Of a stretch of 64,000 nucleotides of DNA, positions 1-9,123 are shown piece after piece; within the stretch, counting starts at the first letter, position 1, and the number at the start of each line of letters is the position of its first letter. This stretch comes from Sporopachydermia quercuum (lineage: Eukaryota; Ascomycota; Sporopachydermiomycetes; Sporopachydermiales; Sporopachydermiaceae), in the NCBI GenBank assembly GCA_001599295.1, contig BCGN01000011.1, forward strand, positions 124,001-188,000. The letters are read 5' to 3'. The notes under the pieces were generated by a model. The model did not search any database. It had not been told where the DNA came from and worked only from the letters and a program-made list of their open reading frames with translations. Position numbers and translations under genes: made by a program.

Positions 1-989
1 CAGCTTCTCAAAAGAACCCACCATACCGGCCAAATTATCAAATAAATCAAAAGTCCAGTCAAGCTTCCAAATGACAGATACCTCCTAGTAGATGGGGATC
101 TCATAAGGCCAGGATTGGCAACTAAAACTCTTGTATTATTTTTCCCATTATCAGGCCTTGGATAATCGTTTAATTCTTTCTGAAATCTAATAGCGAACAG
201 TGATAATGCAAGTTTGGAAGCACCAAATACTTTCCATGGTTTGTTTGATGGGTATGTTCTTTTGGTAAATGAAACATCGTCTAGGTTAAGGTCACCAACT
301 GCATTACTGGTGCAAGAGCATAGAATAACTCTTACATCTCTATCAATTGGTTGAACAGTCAAAGCCGGTCTTATCAAAGTGAGAAAATGATAGATTCCAA
401 GGTAATTCACTTGTGTTTGAACTTCCAGTCCATCAATAGTATGTCTTCTACCAAAACCAGGGTAATTACTAACATGATGACATAAAACAATCATATCCAA
501 TCTTCTGGCCGGTTTATTATCCAACCATTTAACAACAAACTTTCTTATTGAATGAAAATTTGCAAAATTGCATTCTTCTGCATAGATCAGCATATTACCA
601 GTGTCATCTCTTAGCTCATCTATATATTCAGCAAGCCATTGATCGTTGGTGTTTTTCACTAAGAGAATCAAATGCGCACCCTTTTTTGCTAGCTCTCTCG
701 CGACAACTGCTCCTGCGCCTGATGTTCCTCCCTAATAATGAACTGTTAGCATTCGATCTAATGTAATAGGAAATTAATGACAATAGATAATAGAGTGTGA
801 TCCTATACTTACACTTAATATAACCACTCTACCATGCATATTTCTGTCCCAAGTGTTTTCTTTTCCTGCCCAAAGCCATTTCAGGAAAACAATTAGCAGT
901 ATAGCAGATCCATATAGTTTAATTTGAGGCCAATAAGGAATTCCATCCGTACCTTTAATCAGTAGCGTATAAGCAACATTAACTGGCAT
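1..989 (-). CDS. ENV9: Short-chain dehydrogenase ENV9-like, 3' end beyond window
   Basis: Two exons: 813-989 and 1-731, the second running off the left edge. The intron (732-812, 81 nt) has donor GTAAGT, branch TGCTAAC (745-751) and acceptor TTAG; splicing in phase 0 joins VVILS to GGTSGAG, the Rossmann NAD(P)-binding motif. The N terminus has a hydrophobic segment (about residues 26-38), as expected for a membrane or lipid-droplet SDR. The start is the ATG at 989; a longer frame to 1022 begins with GTG. The protein resembles yeast Env9, a lipid-droplet dehydrogenase involved in lipid-droplet and vacuole morphology. The catalytic YxxxK reads FGASK here, with Phe for Tyr. The C terminus is not visible. 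Family assignment is firm; the ENV9 name rests on overall resemblance from memory. Confidence 0.78.
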
Positions 990-1098
990 TGTGATAGAAT
1001 ATGTCGTAACAGAATGAGACACAGCGCAAAGGAAAGAGAAATTGTTTAGGCGCTATGAAGAACAGAATAGTTAAAATAAACACTCCAATCGAAAATAA

Positions 1099-1110
1099 TG
1101 AAAAAATTTT
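1099..1110 (+). promoter_or_regulatory. RRPE-like element TGAAAAAATTTT
   Basis: Close to the S. cerevisiae RRPE consensus TGAAAAWTTTT, bound by Stb3 upstream of ribosome-biogenesis genes. It lies about 1.07 kb upstream of IPI3 and 110 bp upstream of ENV9, so its target is uncertain. Confidence 0.3.
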
Positions 1111-2035
1111 AAATTGGTAATATTCTGCGATCGTTGAAAACTTCACAGCAATGTTTTATTTCTAGATTACTGCAGTTTATTGATCTGAAGAGGTGAGAGA
1201 ATGCTTAGTGATGAGCGGTTAAGAGAACTAAGACGATCATATAGTTCATAGCAGCAGAACAATCACCAGATTCTAACACACAATTTAATACTGAACAGAA
1301 GTTAGAAATAAGTCTGCAAAACAAAATCCTCGCGTTAAACTATCCTTTAATAACAAATAATCAAAGATGAATCAGTAAGTATGACAATGAACTAACACGT
1401 TGGAAAAGAAAGAGAAAGTGAAGTACCATTTGGCATTTGGCTGGCAATTTAAAGTTGAAGCTTAATTTGAACATAATTAAGTTATACTGAATTAGGAAAT
1501 ATAATTGAACTTAAATAAAATTTCGGAGACGATGTGAATATCGCGGAAGTTATGAGGTAGTTACTTGATTTTGGACTGACTTTACATTCTAATAAATATT
1601 TCGCAAGCAATTAATGATTAATGGCCACTAAAGTAATATAAAGAGTAACAATCATGTCATGGGTTGGAATATGGGTAATTAATATGAAGTGGTTAGCTGT
1701 ATTATGATACGTTTTCAATAGTGGCAGGCAATTGCTACGGAGATCCATGCACAATTCTCTCTATACATTTATCTTGCTTCAAACTCTATTTGCAGCTTGA
1801 ATCGTTTTTACACCTTCATCATTGAGTCATAAAGAAGCAAAAAAAAAACCAAACAAGTGTTACCCACAAAGCGATTTAGTTACAATTACTTATTGATTCA
1901 AAACAAAAATGTGACCTTCATGTTAGTACCATCACTAAAGAGCTATCTCTAAATGGTATTCTTACATGCATTCATTGATTGTAGTACCTATACATACATT
2001 TCCATGCATAAACGTTAAACTCTAAAACAGCAGCC

Positions 2036-2049
2036 AAAAAATTTTCGTT
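2036..2049 (+). promoter_or_regulatory. RRPE-like element upstream of IPI3
   Basis: AAAAAATTTTCGTT lies about 132 bp upstream of the IPI3 start. The 13-mer AAAAATTTTCGTT recurs upstream of NOP6 (6233-6245), another ribosome-biogenesis gene. The core matches the yeast RRPE. Confidence 0.45.
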
Positions 2050-2180
2050 ATTATGGACCATTTCTATCTCTTTCTATTTACCATCAACAACAGTTCAATC
2101 ATAATCGAAATTCACCATTAGGTCAGTATAAAATCTATTAAAGTTCCCTCAAAACTGACAATTCTCTCAANTCATCTCAA

Positions 2181-3905
2181 ATGGAAGAAATCCTACTAAT
2201 ATCTTCACAGCCTNAGGCTGTGAAAACTGTTAACTCTCTATCATTTCCTGAATCAGTTATTTCAGTATTTGACCTTCATAATCATTCACATATTTCAACT
2301 TTTAAGAATAACACTTCTCCGGAGAAGTCAGTTTTTGTTAATGATACGTTCATAATAACCAGTCAAATTGGTAAACCTATCCTAAATGTGTATTTATGGG
2401 GCAAAGAATCATTACATCAAAAGATTATTATACCTGAGGCTCTCACTTGTATAGATATTATAGATCTACAAGACAACAATCATAACGATAACAAGAGCCA
2501 GATCTTTGGCTATAATCACCGAAATGTGAATTACAATATCGAAAGCAAATATGTTAACCAAGCAAATATTCCTTGGCTTTTAGCCGGTGGCACAGCATCA
2601 GGAAAGATATACCTATGGGATCTTCTATCAGGAGATCTACTGATAGTCAAACAAGCCCATTACCAAAGAATCAATGTTATCAGATTCACAAATGATGCAA
2701 CCTTTTTGTTAACCGGATCAAGTGATGCTCGTGTTATTGGCTGGAGTTTACTTGATTTGGTAGTAAATTCTTCTAATTCTTCAGCTTCTTCCGATTCAGT
2801 AGACTCAGCCTTTATATGGTCAGATCATTCATTAGCCATTAATGACTTGGTTATAAGCAAATGTTCAAAGTATCAAGATACAAGAGTGTTCACATGCTCA
2901 AAAGATGGCACATTGGGTGTTTATGATTTATTAACGAAAGAAAGAATTTGCTTGTTCACTCTTAATTTGGAGATTCTAACATTATGTTTAGACCCATGCG
3001 AGAGAAGCATTTACTTAGGATTAGCCAATGGAGTAATCAAACATGTTAAACTTATAGCAATACAAGGAAATAAGCTAGTTAGTACTATTGGTGATGACAT
3101 TGTTAAGGATATTGACAAAGAAGTAGAATTAAATCATCATTTACAATCTGCTAGTACTAGCTCTACTGATAGCGATTCAATGTCCAATACTGTGAGAATA
3201 ACATCTCTTGCGTTATCTATTGATGGCACTATACTTGTATCGGGTGACTCCAAAGCAAATGTGTTTATTGCCAATACCCATTCCGGTCAAATCATACGGA
3301 AAATCAATAACCATAGAAATACGGGTGCTATTACTAATGTTAATATATTCACCAAGCCAAAGAAGCAATCACTTGGAGGTAGTAGCGATGAAACCAGCAA
3401 TAACAGTAGCAATGTGAATAATAATAGTAATAATAATGGAAATCGTGGTTCTATTGCTAGTTTGTTCAAATCAATTGAAAAACATAAATTGCCTCAATTG
3501 AAAAGAGTAATTGGCAATAGTAGTTCTATTTGGATCCAAATACCAAGTGGCATTGACAACATCGATGATGATGGATATGACGACGATATCACGGGTAACA
3601 TTCCTTATAGTGATACTTTACAGTATACTACATCTACTATTGAAAGAGATTTACTATTAATTGATCAGTTGGACAAAGGATCGAAGGCAGTAGATAAGAT
3701 ATCGTTTGGTGATGACGGTGAGTTGGATAAGAAGACTATTAATGTTAGTAGGAATGATAGTAGTAATGGTGATAACCTTAAACATATCAAAAAGCTTGAA
3801 GGAGAATTAGAGAAAAGTAAGAAAGGTTACAAGGAGCTTAGAGAACTTCACGATAAGCTATTCATTGAGTTTATGGCTTTGAAGAAGAAGAATGCAAGAA
3901 AGTAA
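2181..3905 (+). CDS. IPI3: Pre-rRNA processing WD40 protein Ipi3
   Basis: 574 residues in one exon, starting at an ATG. WD40-type repeats are visible, for example GKIYLWD at about residues 139-145 and the GSSDARVIGW block near 180. A Ser/Asn-rich low-complexity stretch lies near residues 395-425 and a charged coiled-coil tail at about 545-570. Ipi3 with Rix1/Ipi2 and Ipi1 forms the Rix1 complex, which acts in the nucleus on pre-60S particles (ITS2 processing and Rea1-dependent remodelling) and also at replication licensing. Length is close to S. cerevisiae Ipi3 (about 555). An RRPE-like element lies in its promoter. One N leaves one residue unknown near the N terminus. Confidence 0.85.
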   Translation: MEEILLISSQPXAVKTVNSLSFPESVISVFDLHNHSHISTFKNNTSPEKSVFVNDTFIITSQIGKPILNVYLWGKESLHQKIIIPEALTCIDIIDLQDNNHNDNKSQIFGYNHRNVNYNIESKYVNQANIPWLLAGGTASGKIYLWDLLSGDLLIVKQAHYQRINVIRFTNDATFLLTGSSDARVIGWSLLDLVVNSSNSSASSDSVDSAFIWSDHSLAINDLVISKCSKYQDTRVFTCSKDGTLGVYDLLTKERICLFTLNLEILTLCLDPCERSIYLGLANGVIKHVKLIAIQGNKLVSTIGDDIVKDIDKEVELNHHLQSASTSSTDSDSMSNTVRITSLALSIDGTILVSGDSKANVFIANTHSGQIIRKINNHRNTGAITNVNIFTKPKKQSLGGSSDETSNNSSNVNNNSNNNGNRGSIASLFKSIEKHKLPQLKRVIGNSSSIWIQIPSGIDNIDDDGYDDDITGNIPYSDTLQYTTSTIERDLLLIDQLDKGSKAVDKISFGDDGELDKKTINVSRNDSSNGDNLKHIKKLEGELEKSKKGYKELRELHDKLFIEFMALKKKNARK

Positions 3906-4979
3906 TATAAACTTTAGTATAAGTATGAATATAACACGAGTACAGAATAATATAAATAGCTTCTAAATGACCTATGTAGAATAATGTCACACTTGTAATA
4001 TATTATGTTGTATGAGTATAATCGGTGTAATCAAGGTAATGAATGTACTCATGCTGATTGAAGAGCTTCTTCTAGACGATCTCCTACAGTATATGCAATA
4101 GAAATCGTAGAAACTGACTTTCCTTTGTGTTGTGTATTTCCTTCTATCTTCAACCAAGACAACCATTACTATCAGTTGACGATTTATGCATTTATATGTA
4201 TTTTCATTCCTGGATAATTAGAAATAAACAGTATAATACACCGTAAGACCAGGAAAAAAATCACTCATAAAAATCCTGCGGTCTTGGATAATCTTCCTCA
4301 TCTGCAAATGAGCCAATTATTTAGTTAGATGTCTTCAACAAGTTCTTCAGCATTGATATTTTTCGTACTAGATTTCTCTACCTTCTGCTTCATAAAGATG
4401 CTTGAACGTTGTTATCTTTGTATGATTGAACGTTAAGTAGTATAGAAACTTGAAAAATATAGTCGTGATCAACAGATAAACTGAAAACGCAGCACACAAG
4501 ATATTGAATAGGGCTAATATGAACGATTGTAACTCATATTTGACCCTGTGATGAATATTAGTGGAATATATGCTAATATATATGCTAGACTGTCTCGCTT
4601 TCAGGAACTCAGAGCTCCAGTCCACAGGCTGATGCTTCAAACTTGAAGTTTATAGATACTTATTGTTACTATTAGAATACAGTTAATATATGTTTCATGT
4701 AAAGTATTAACCATCAACTATCAGCTATAGTGAAAAATCGAGCAGATTTCACAGCTGACACCAGCCAGTTGGTATTTCATTGATGCTTTTGATGAAGCCA
4801 ACGAGTAAGAGCCATATCGTTTTAAGTGATATGACAATTGGCTGCTATTATGGTAGATGTTATTATTCTTTTGATGTGCAGTATTATGCTGATATGTAAA
4901 TGCCAAGTCGATTCTCAGCAAGTAATCCTTTTATAACAGCTTCTCTTACTATACTATAATTATTAGACTCATTGTGTGA
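3906..4979. other. Spacer between IPI3 and SNRNP27 3' ends
   Basis: 1.07 kb. Apart from a possible membrane-protein exon pair on the minus strand (4261-4640, listed separately) I see no supported gene, tRNA or repeat. Confidence 0.5.
4261..4640 (-). CDS. Possible small membrane-protein gene, two 3' exons
   Basis: An open frame on the minus strand (4382 to about 4640) has one strongly hydrophobic segment (around FILALFNILCAAFSVYLLI) but no ATG. It could continue through an intron (donor GTAGAG, branch-like CTAAC, acceptor TTTGCAG, 4302-4381) into a 41-nt last exon (4261-4301) ending in DYPRPQDFYE and TGA, with the phase preserved. A first exon is missing; an acceptor-like CACAG inside the frame is one possible entry. 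The donor is poor. I do not recognise a family. It could be a chance frame. Confidence 0.22.
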
Positions 4980-5507
4980 TTACTTTTCATCAGGTGGTGG
5001 AGATAAAGCCCTGTTGAATCCACCACTTCTATTCATATACTGACGGAACTTCGATGATTTATCTTTTCTTACTGCACCAATATTTGAATGTTTTTTATCC
5101 TTTGTTGTCCCAAATGATCCAAACCCCATCATTTGAGCCATCAGTGCTGAAGGATCAGTTTCTGTGATATTGTCAACAAAATCGCCATTCGAATGGTTAT
5201 TTTTATCACTATGGACATTGCCATTGATAGCCTTCGAGTTCTCAGTGACTTTTGGTTCAACAGACCTACCGCGTGGTGTTTCGTCGTAATCAAAGTCAGT
5301 ATTCTTTCCGTCATTACTACTAATATCATATATTTGGTCGTCCTTTCTTTCAGACCTTCTCGTCATTCCGTCACCAATATCACCATGATCATTTCGTCTA
5401 CTATTACTTCGTGACCTTCTTGGGTTGGTATTGTACCTACCACCAGGAGATTTCGACCGATTCACATTTCTCTTCATTCGCTCTTGATGAGGGGTAGCTA
5501 AACTCAT
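4980..5507 (-). CDS. SNRNP27: U4/U6.U5 tri-snRNP 27 kDa protein
   Basis: 175 residues in one exon, ATG at 5507. The first ~60 residues are rich in Arg and Ser (RRSRSNSRR), an RS-like region. The C-terminal ~55 residues hold the SNRNP27 signature: MMGFGSFGTTK, then KFRQYMNRSGGFNRAL. The family joins the spliceosomal tri-snRNP and in animals influences 5' splice-site choice. S. cerevisiae has no clear orthologue as far as I recall, so retention fits a yeast with more introns, and this window carries 14. Divergent from NOP6 across a 1-kb spacer. Confidence 0.85.
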   Translation of the reverse strand: MSLATPHQERMKRNVNRSKSPGGRYNTNPRRSRSNSRRNDHGDIGDGMTRRSERKDDQIYDISSNDGKNTDFDYDETPRGRSVEPKVTENSKAINGNVHSDKNNHSNGDFVDNITETDPSALMAQMMGFGSFGTTKDKKHSNIGAVRKDKSSKFRQYMNRSGGFNRALSPPPDEK

Positions 5508-6522
5508 GTTAATATATGAGTTTTAACNGCAAAAAACGCAATATTCTTTATCAGCAAAGCCAAACTGTGAAACTGTTAATCATTTAGCACTTACAAGATC
5601 GTTTTCTTCTTTCCACCATTGTGGTTGGTGAAGGCAGCTGATATCTGATGAATAAGGAATCTATGAGACTGCGAATCTGTGAAACTAGATGAATCACGAG
5701 CTTACTTCAGATAATATAAGCAATCAAAACAATGGGCAATGCTGAAAAAACTGGAATGAATATTCAAAGGATGATGAATAAATTAAATCAAACAGATTAT
5801 TAGCTGACCAACAATCAATCAGAAGTGAACAAATAAATGTATGGCAAAGGCAAGAAAAATAGAGTTAAAAAATAATAAGCCGAAATCTGCAATATTAATG
5901 CAGGTTTGATTATAATCCCAAAGTGGCCGTGAAGACTAACCGAGAAGCAACTAACGCAAGATCTACTCAGACAATAGAGAAAAGGGATTTCGGAGAAAAC
6001 TGATTGAAAAGTACGAAGAATCACGGCAAATTCTTGAAGATAAGAAAATAAAACCAGGCAAAGGCCACATAGACATTTTCCTTTTAATCAAACTACAGTT
6101 CAACGATGTATCCCTAGATCACTTTAAAGTAGCCTTAAAAGCAAGCGGATAGAACTACAAAAATCGAACTTTAATTCCAAACTTACATATATCTTGCATA
6201 TGAATATACTAACTTAATTTCACATATTAAACAAAAATTTTCGTTTCTATGATGAAACTTTTCCATTGTAACAAGTTAAATTGTTTATCTTATAGCCTAT
6301 GAATAGAATAAGATGCTAAAGAGTATATAAAGATTGGCAGTAAAAACAAAGTACTGTCCTCATTTTTGTTATTCTTGTTGATTTGAAAATTTAACTGTGT
6401 TACTATTAGTAATACATTTCGGGAAATATATCAAGAACTGTGAATTGTATTGCATCGTCTATCTACTACTCTAGTATACATACCTTTTTTTTGGAAATAG
6501 TACAGATAAATATAAAAATATC
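5508..6522. other. Spacer, divergent SNRNP27/NOP6 promoters
   Basis: No gene seen. It contains the RRPE-like element at 6233-6245. Nothing else is supported. Confidence 0.6.
6233..6245 (+). promoter_or_regulatory. RRPE-like element upstream of NOP6
   Basis: AAAAATTTTCGTT, identical over 13 bp to an element upstream of IPI3, about 280 bp before the NOP6 start. Confidence 0.45.
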
Positions 6523-7236
6523 ATGGAGACAGAGAAACTCACAAAAAAGCAGAGAAAGGCTTTAGAATTCAGGAATAAGAAGCAGGGTATTATAACCGAG
6601 AAACCAAAGAAACGTAAAGCTGATGCTATTGATGGTGATGGTGATGGTATAGATACGAGGTCCACAACAGAGAGTTCTACAGGAAATGACTCGACAACTA
6701 TATCTACATCAACTTTAATATCTAAACAATCGACTATAGTAGATNCAAATGCTCAGCCAAAGAAGAAAAGAAGAAGAGGCAAGAAACCTAATAACAATGG
6801 AACAGAAGGACCAAGATTTATCCTGTTTGTTGGTAACTTACCTTATAACATAACGGAAGAAGAGCTCTTGAAACATTTCAAACCTAGTGAACCAACATCG
6901 GCTAGAATCAGGCAAGAGAAAGGTATTGCATTTATCGAATTCACAGGCGAAGATATAAGGAAACGAATGGGAGTTGCTTTAAAGCTGCATCATACCGTGA
7001 TAGGCAAGAGAAAGATTAATGTTGAGTTGACTGCTGGTGCTGGTGGTAATAGTGAAGGAAGGCGACTAAAGATAAAAGAGAAGAATGAGAAACTAAACGA
7101 AGAACGAAAGGTAAGAATTGCCGAAGAAGAAAGGGAAAGGAAAGAAAAAATCAAAGGTAAGAGAAGTGAGAAAAGTGAGAAAAGGGAAAGAGTTCCTATA
7201 GTTCATCCGTCAAGAATGAACATAGTGAAAGACTGA
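6523..7236 (+). CDS. NOP6: Nucleolar RRM protein Nop6
   Basis: 237 residues in one exon. The N terminus is basic (LTKKQRKA, then KKKRRRGKK). One RRM spans about residues 97-170, with RNP2 LFVGNL near 101 and RNP1 KGIAFIEF near 133, followed by INVELTAGAGGN and a charged helical tail that ends in a VHPSRM motif. Yeast Nop6 (225 aa) has the same layout and joins early 90S/40S pre-ribosomes, binding near the 5'-ETS. The start ATG precedes the conserved LTKKQ. One N is present near residue 75. It converges with RAC1. Confidence 0.85.
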   Translation: METEKLTKKQRKALEFRNKKQGIITEKPKKRKADAIDGDGDGIDTRSTTESSTGNDSTTISTSTLISKQSTIVDXNAQPKKKRRRGKKPNNNGTEGPRFILFVGNLPYNITEEELLKHFKPSEPTSARIRQEKGIAFIEFTGEDIRKRMGVALKLHHTVIGKRKINVELTAGAGGNSEGRRLKIKEKNEKLNEERKVRIAEEERERKEKIKGKRSEKSEKRERVPIVHPSRMNIVKD

Positions 7237-7663
7237 AAGAAAATAATTTTATTATACAAATAGTGCAGCAAAAGATAATGATATATGCTACAAACAAGTT
7301 ATAATGTGTTTAGTCTGGAATTCATGACTTCTTTTTACAAGTTTTCAGCTATTTTTAGTGAATCACAGCAAAATGTTACTTCATGGGGGGTAAGTGAAAA
7401 AAACAATCTATATCATAGGAGCAATTTTCATACTATTGGGGACTGGAAAGAAGATGTCAATCTATAGAGAGATAACCTATTTTAGTTCTAATAATTTTAT
7501 TCAGTAGATATACCAGTAGAAAATATGGTTTTGTAGGTAAAACGAAACAAATGAGTGACACTATATGTCAATTAAACAAGTACATTTGATTAGCAATAGT
7601 AGTACAAAGACATCAAAACAATTAAATCTCTATTATTAAATAAGTAAATACAGTACATTAAAT
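7237..7663. other. Convergent NOP6/RAC1 3' spacer
   Basis: Shared 3' flanks. No gene or notable repeat seen. Confidence 0.5.
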
Positions 7664-9123
7664 CTAAAAAATCACACATTTTCTCTTACGTTTCTTTAAT
7701 CCTGAATTAGTCTTATTCTTTGCTTTCTGGTGCTGTTGATCATTTGGCCATGGTACGTTACTTGTCTGGTTGACGCCAACAATGTTGCCTGATCTTGAAG
7801 CAGCATTGTTGTCTGTAGTTGCATTTACTGTACCAGCAGACTCCGTAGTCTTAGCAGTTTTGCCTGCATCAGAAACAGGGTTCAGTACTGCACTAATTGC
7901 TTCATCAAATACCTCCTTTACACCTTTTTGGGTCATAGCTGAACATTCAAGGTATTCCACAGCACCGACTTCTTTTGCTAAATCTAGTCCTTCTTGATAA
8001 GTTATAGGTTCCGATCCAGTTTCTGCTAGGACGTCAATCGATTCTAAGTCGTCTCTTAAATCAACTTTAGTTCCTACTAGGATAATTGCAACACCTGGTG
8101 CGTGATGCTTTAGTTCAGGTACCCACTGAATAGTGTTAATAACATAATATGAATAAAAGATTCAAACGAATAAGGCATTGATTCTGATAGGAATACAATT
8201 GAGATAGATACTATGAATCGATCAGGATAACATATAATGATATTCAAGTGGATAAGATTCGGTCAGTTTCATCTGTTCACAAAATCAATGTGTCTCCACA
8301 GATGACAATGAAAACAGTATTGCCAATCAGTTTGTCCTCAATTCTTATAACGGCAATTAAATCAAAACTCTTGATCATACATCGCTTCATTTTCTTTCTT
8401 GTCTACCTCTTCATAATATCTCATATCATATAAACACCAATCCCTCAGAACAAAATCATCACTTACTTTTGTCTTTACATTAGCGAAAGACTGAGGTTGA
8501 ACAATTGAAAAACATAAAAGAAAGACTTCGGTTTGAGGGTAAGAAAGTGGTCGTAATCTATCATAATCTTCCTGTCCAGCAGTATCCCATAATCCTAAAT
8601 TAATTGGTTCACCATCGACCATAACAGTTGTTGAATAATTATCAAACCTACCACGAGAAGAAAAGTAGTGTTAGAATATATAATAAGTAACTGCTTTATC
8701 GTTGAACAACTAATCAATAAACAAATATTGATACAGTACTTGATGGAACCTTTGCTTTAACATACACTGTTGGAACATATTCTCCTTCAAATGTGTCATT
8801 GGTGTAACTGATTAGTAAACTAGTTTTACCAACGAAACTGTACAATCGATAGGTTAGTAGAGAACAAAAAGAATCAAATGAGATACAAGATATACGATAG
8901 TGATAGAAATACAACAAAAATCAAAATGCTCCTTGATTTACTGCTCTCGGAAGCTGCTTGAATAAATTGCTGTACAATTCNAGTTCGGGCCGCACAAGTT
9001 TTTCAGAACGGTTTACATGCCACAATAGCAGCGACATTTCACTATCTACTGACAATTTGATTCCAGGAACCAAAGAAAAACAACGTACCCATCACCAACG
9101 ACAACACATTTAATTTCTCTCAT
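7664..9123 (-). CDS. RAC1: Rac-family small GTPase, four exons
   Basis: Exons 9089-9123, 8766-8837, 8467-8647 and 7664-8125 splice in frame to 249 residues. Donors are GTACGT, GTATGT and GTAAGT; branch sites include CTACTAACC, TTCTAACAC and TATTAAC. G motifs: P-loop GDGFVGKTS, switch I Thr in [30 protein letters not shown] (Trp favours Rac over Cdc42, which has FDTAGQE), GTKVDL and [10 protein letters not shown] ~60-residue hypervariable tail ends in KKRKRK and CVIF, a CAAX box suited to geranylgeranylation. Rac1 acts at the plasma membrane in polarised or filamentous growth in other yeasts; S. cerevisiae lacks it. Phe replaces the usual Ala at P-loop position 13. A Cdc42 paralogue is the main alternative. 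Confidence 0.88.
8126..8466 (-). other. RAC1 intron 3 (341 nt, longest in window)
   Basis: Donor GTAAGT, branch TATTAAC and acceptor ATTCAG. It is longer than the other 13 introns (76-251 nt). It contains a perfect 8-bp inverted repeat, TCATCTGT/ACAGATGA (8269-8276 and 8298-8305), with an inner CACA/TGTG pairing, and GTGATGA immediately after the donor. Confidence 0.8.

Larger units (their letters stand above)
990..2180. other. Spacer, divergent ENV9/IPI3 promoters
   Basis: No gene recognised. It holds two RRPE-like ribosome-biogenesis elements (1099-1110 and 2036-2049, listed separately) and a run of A near 1840. No tRNA or long open frame. Confidence 0.6.
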
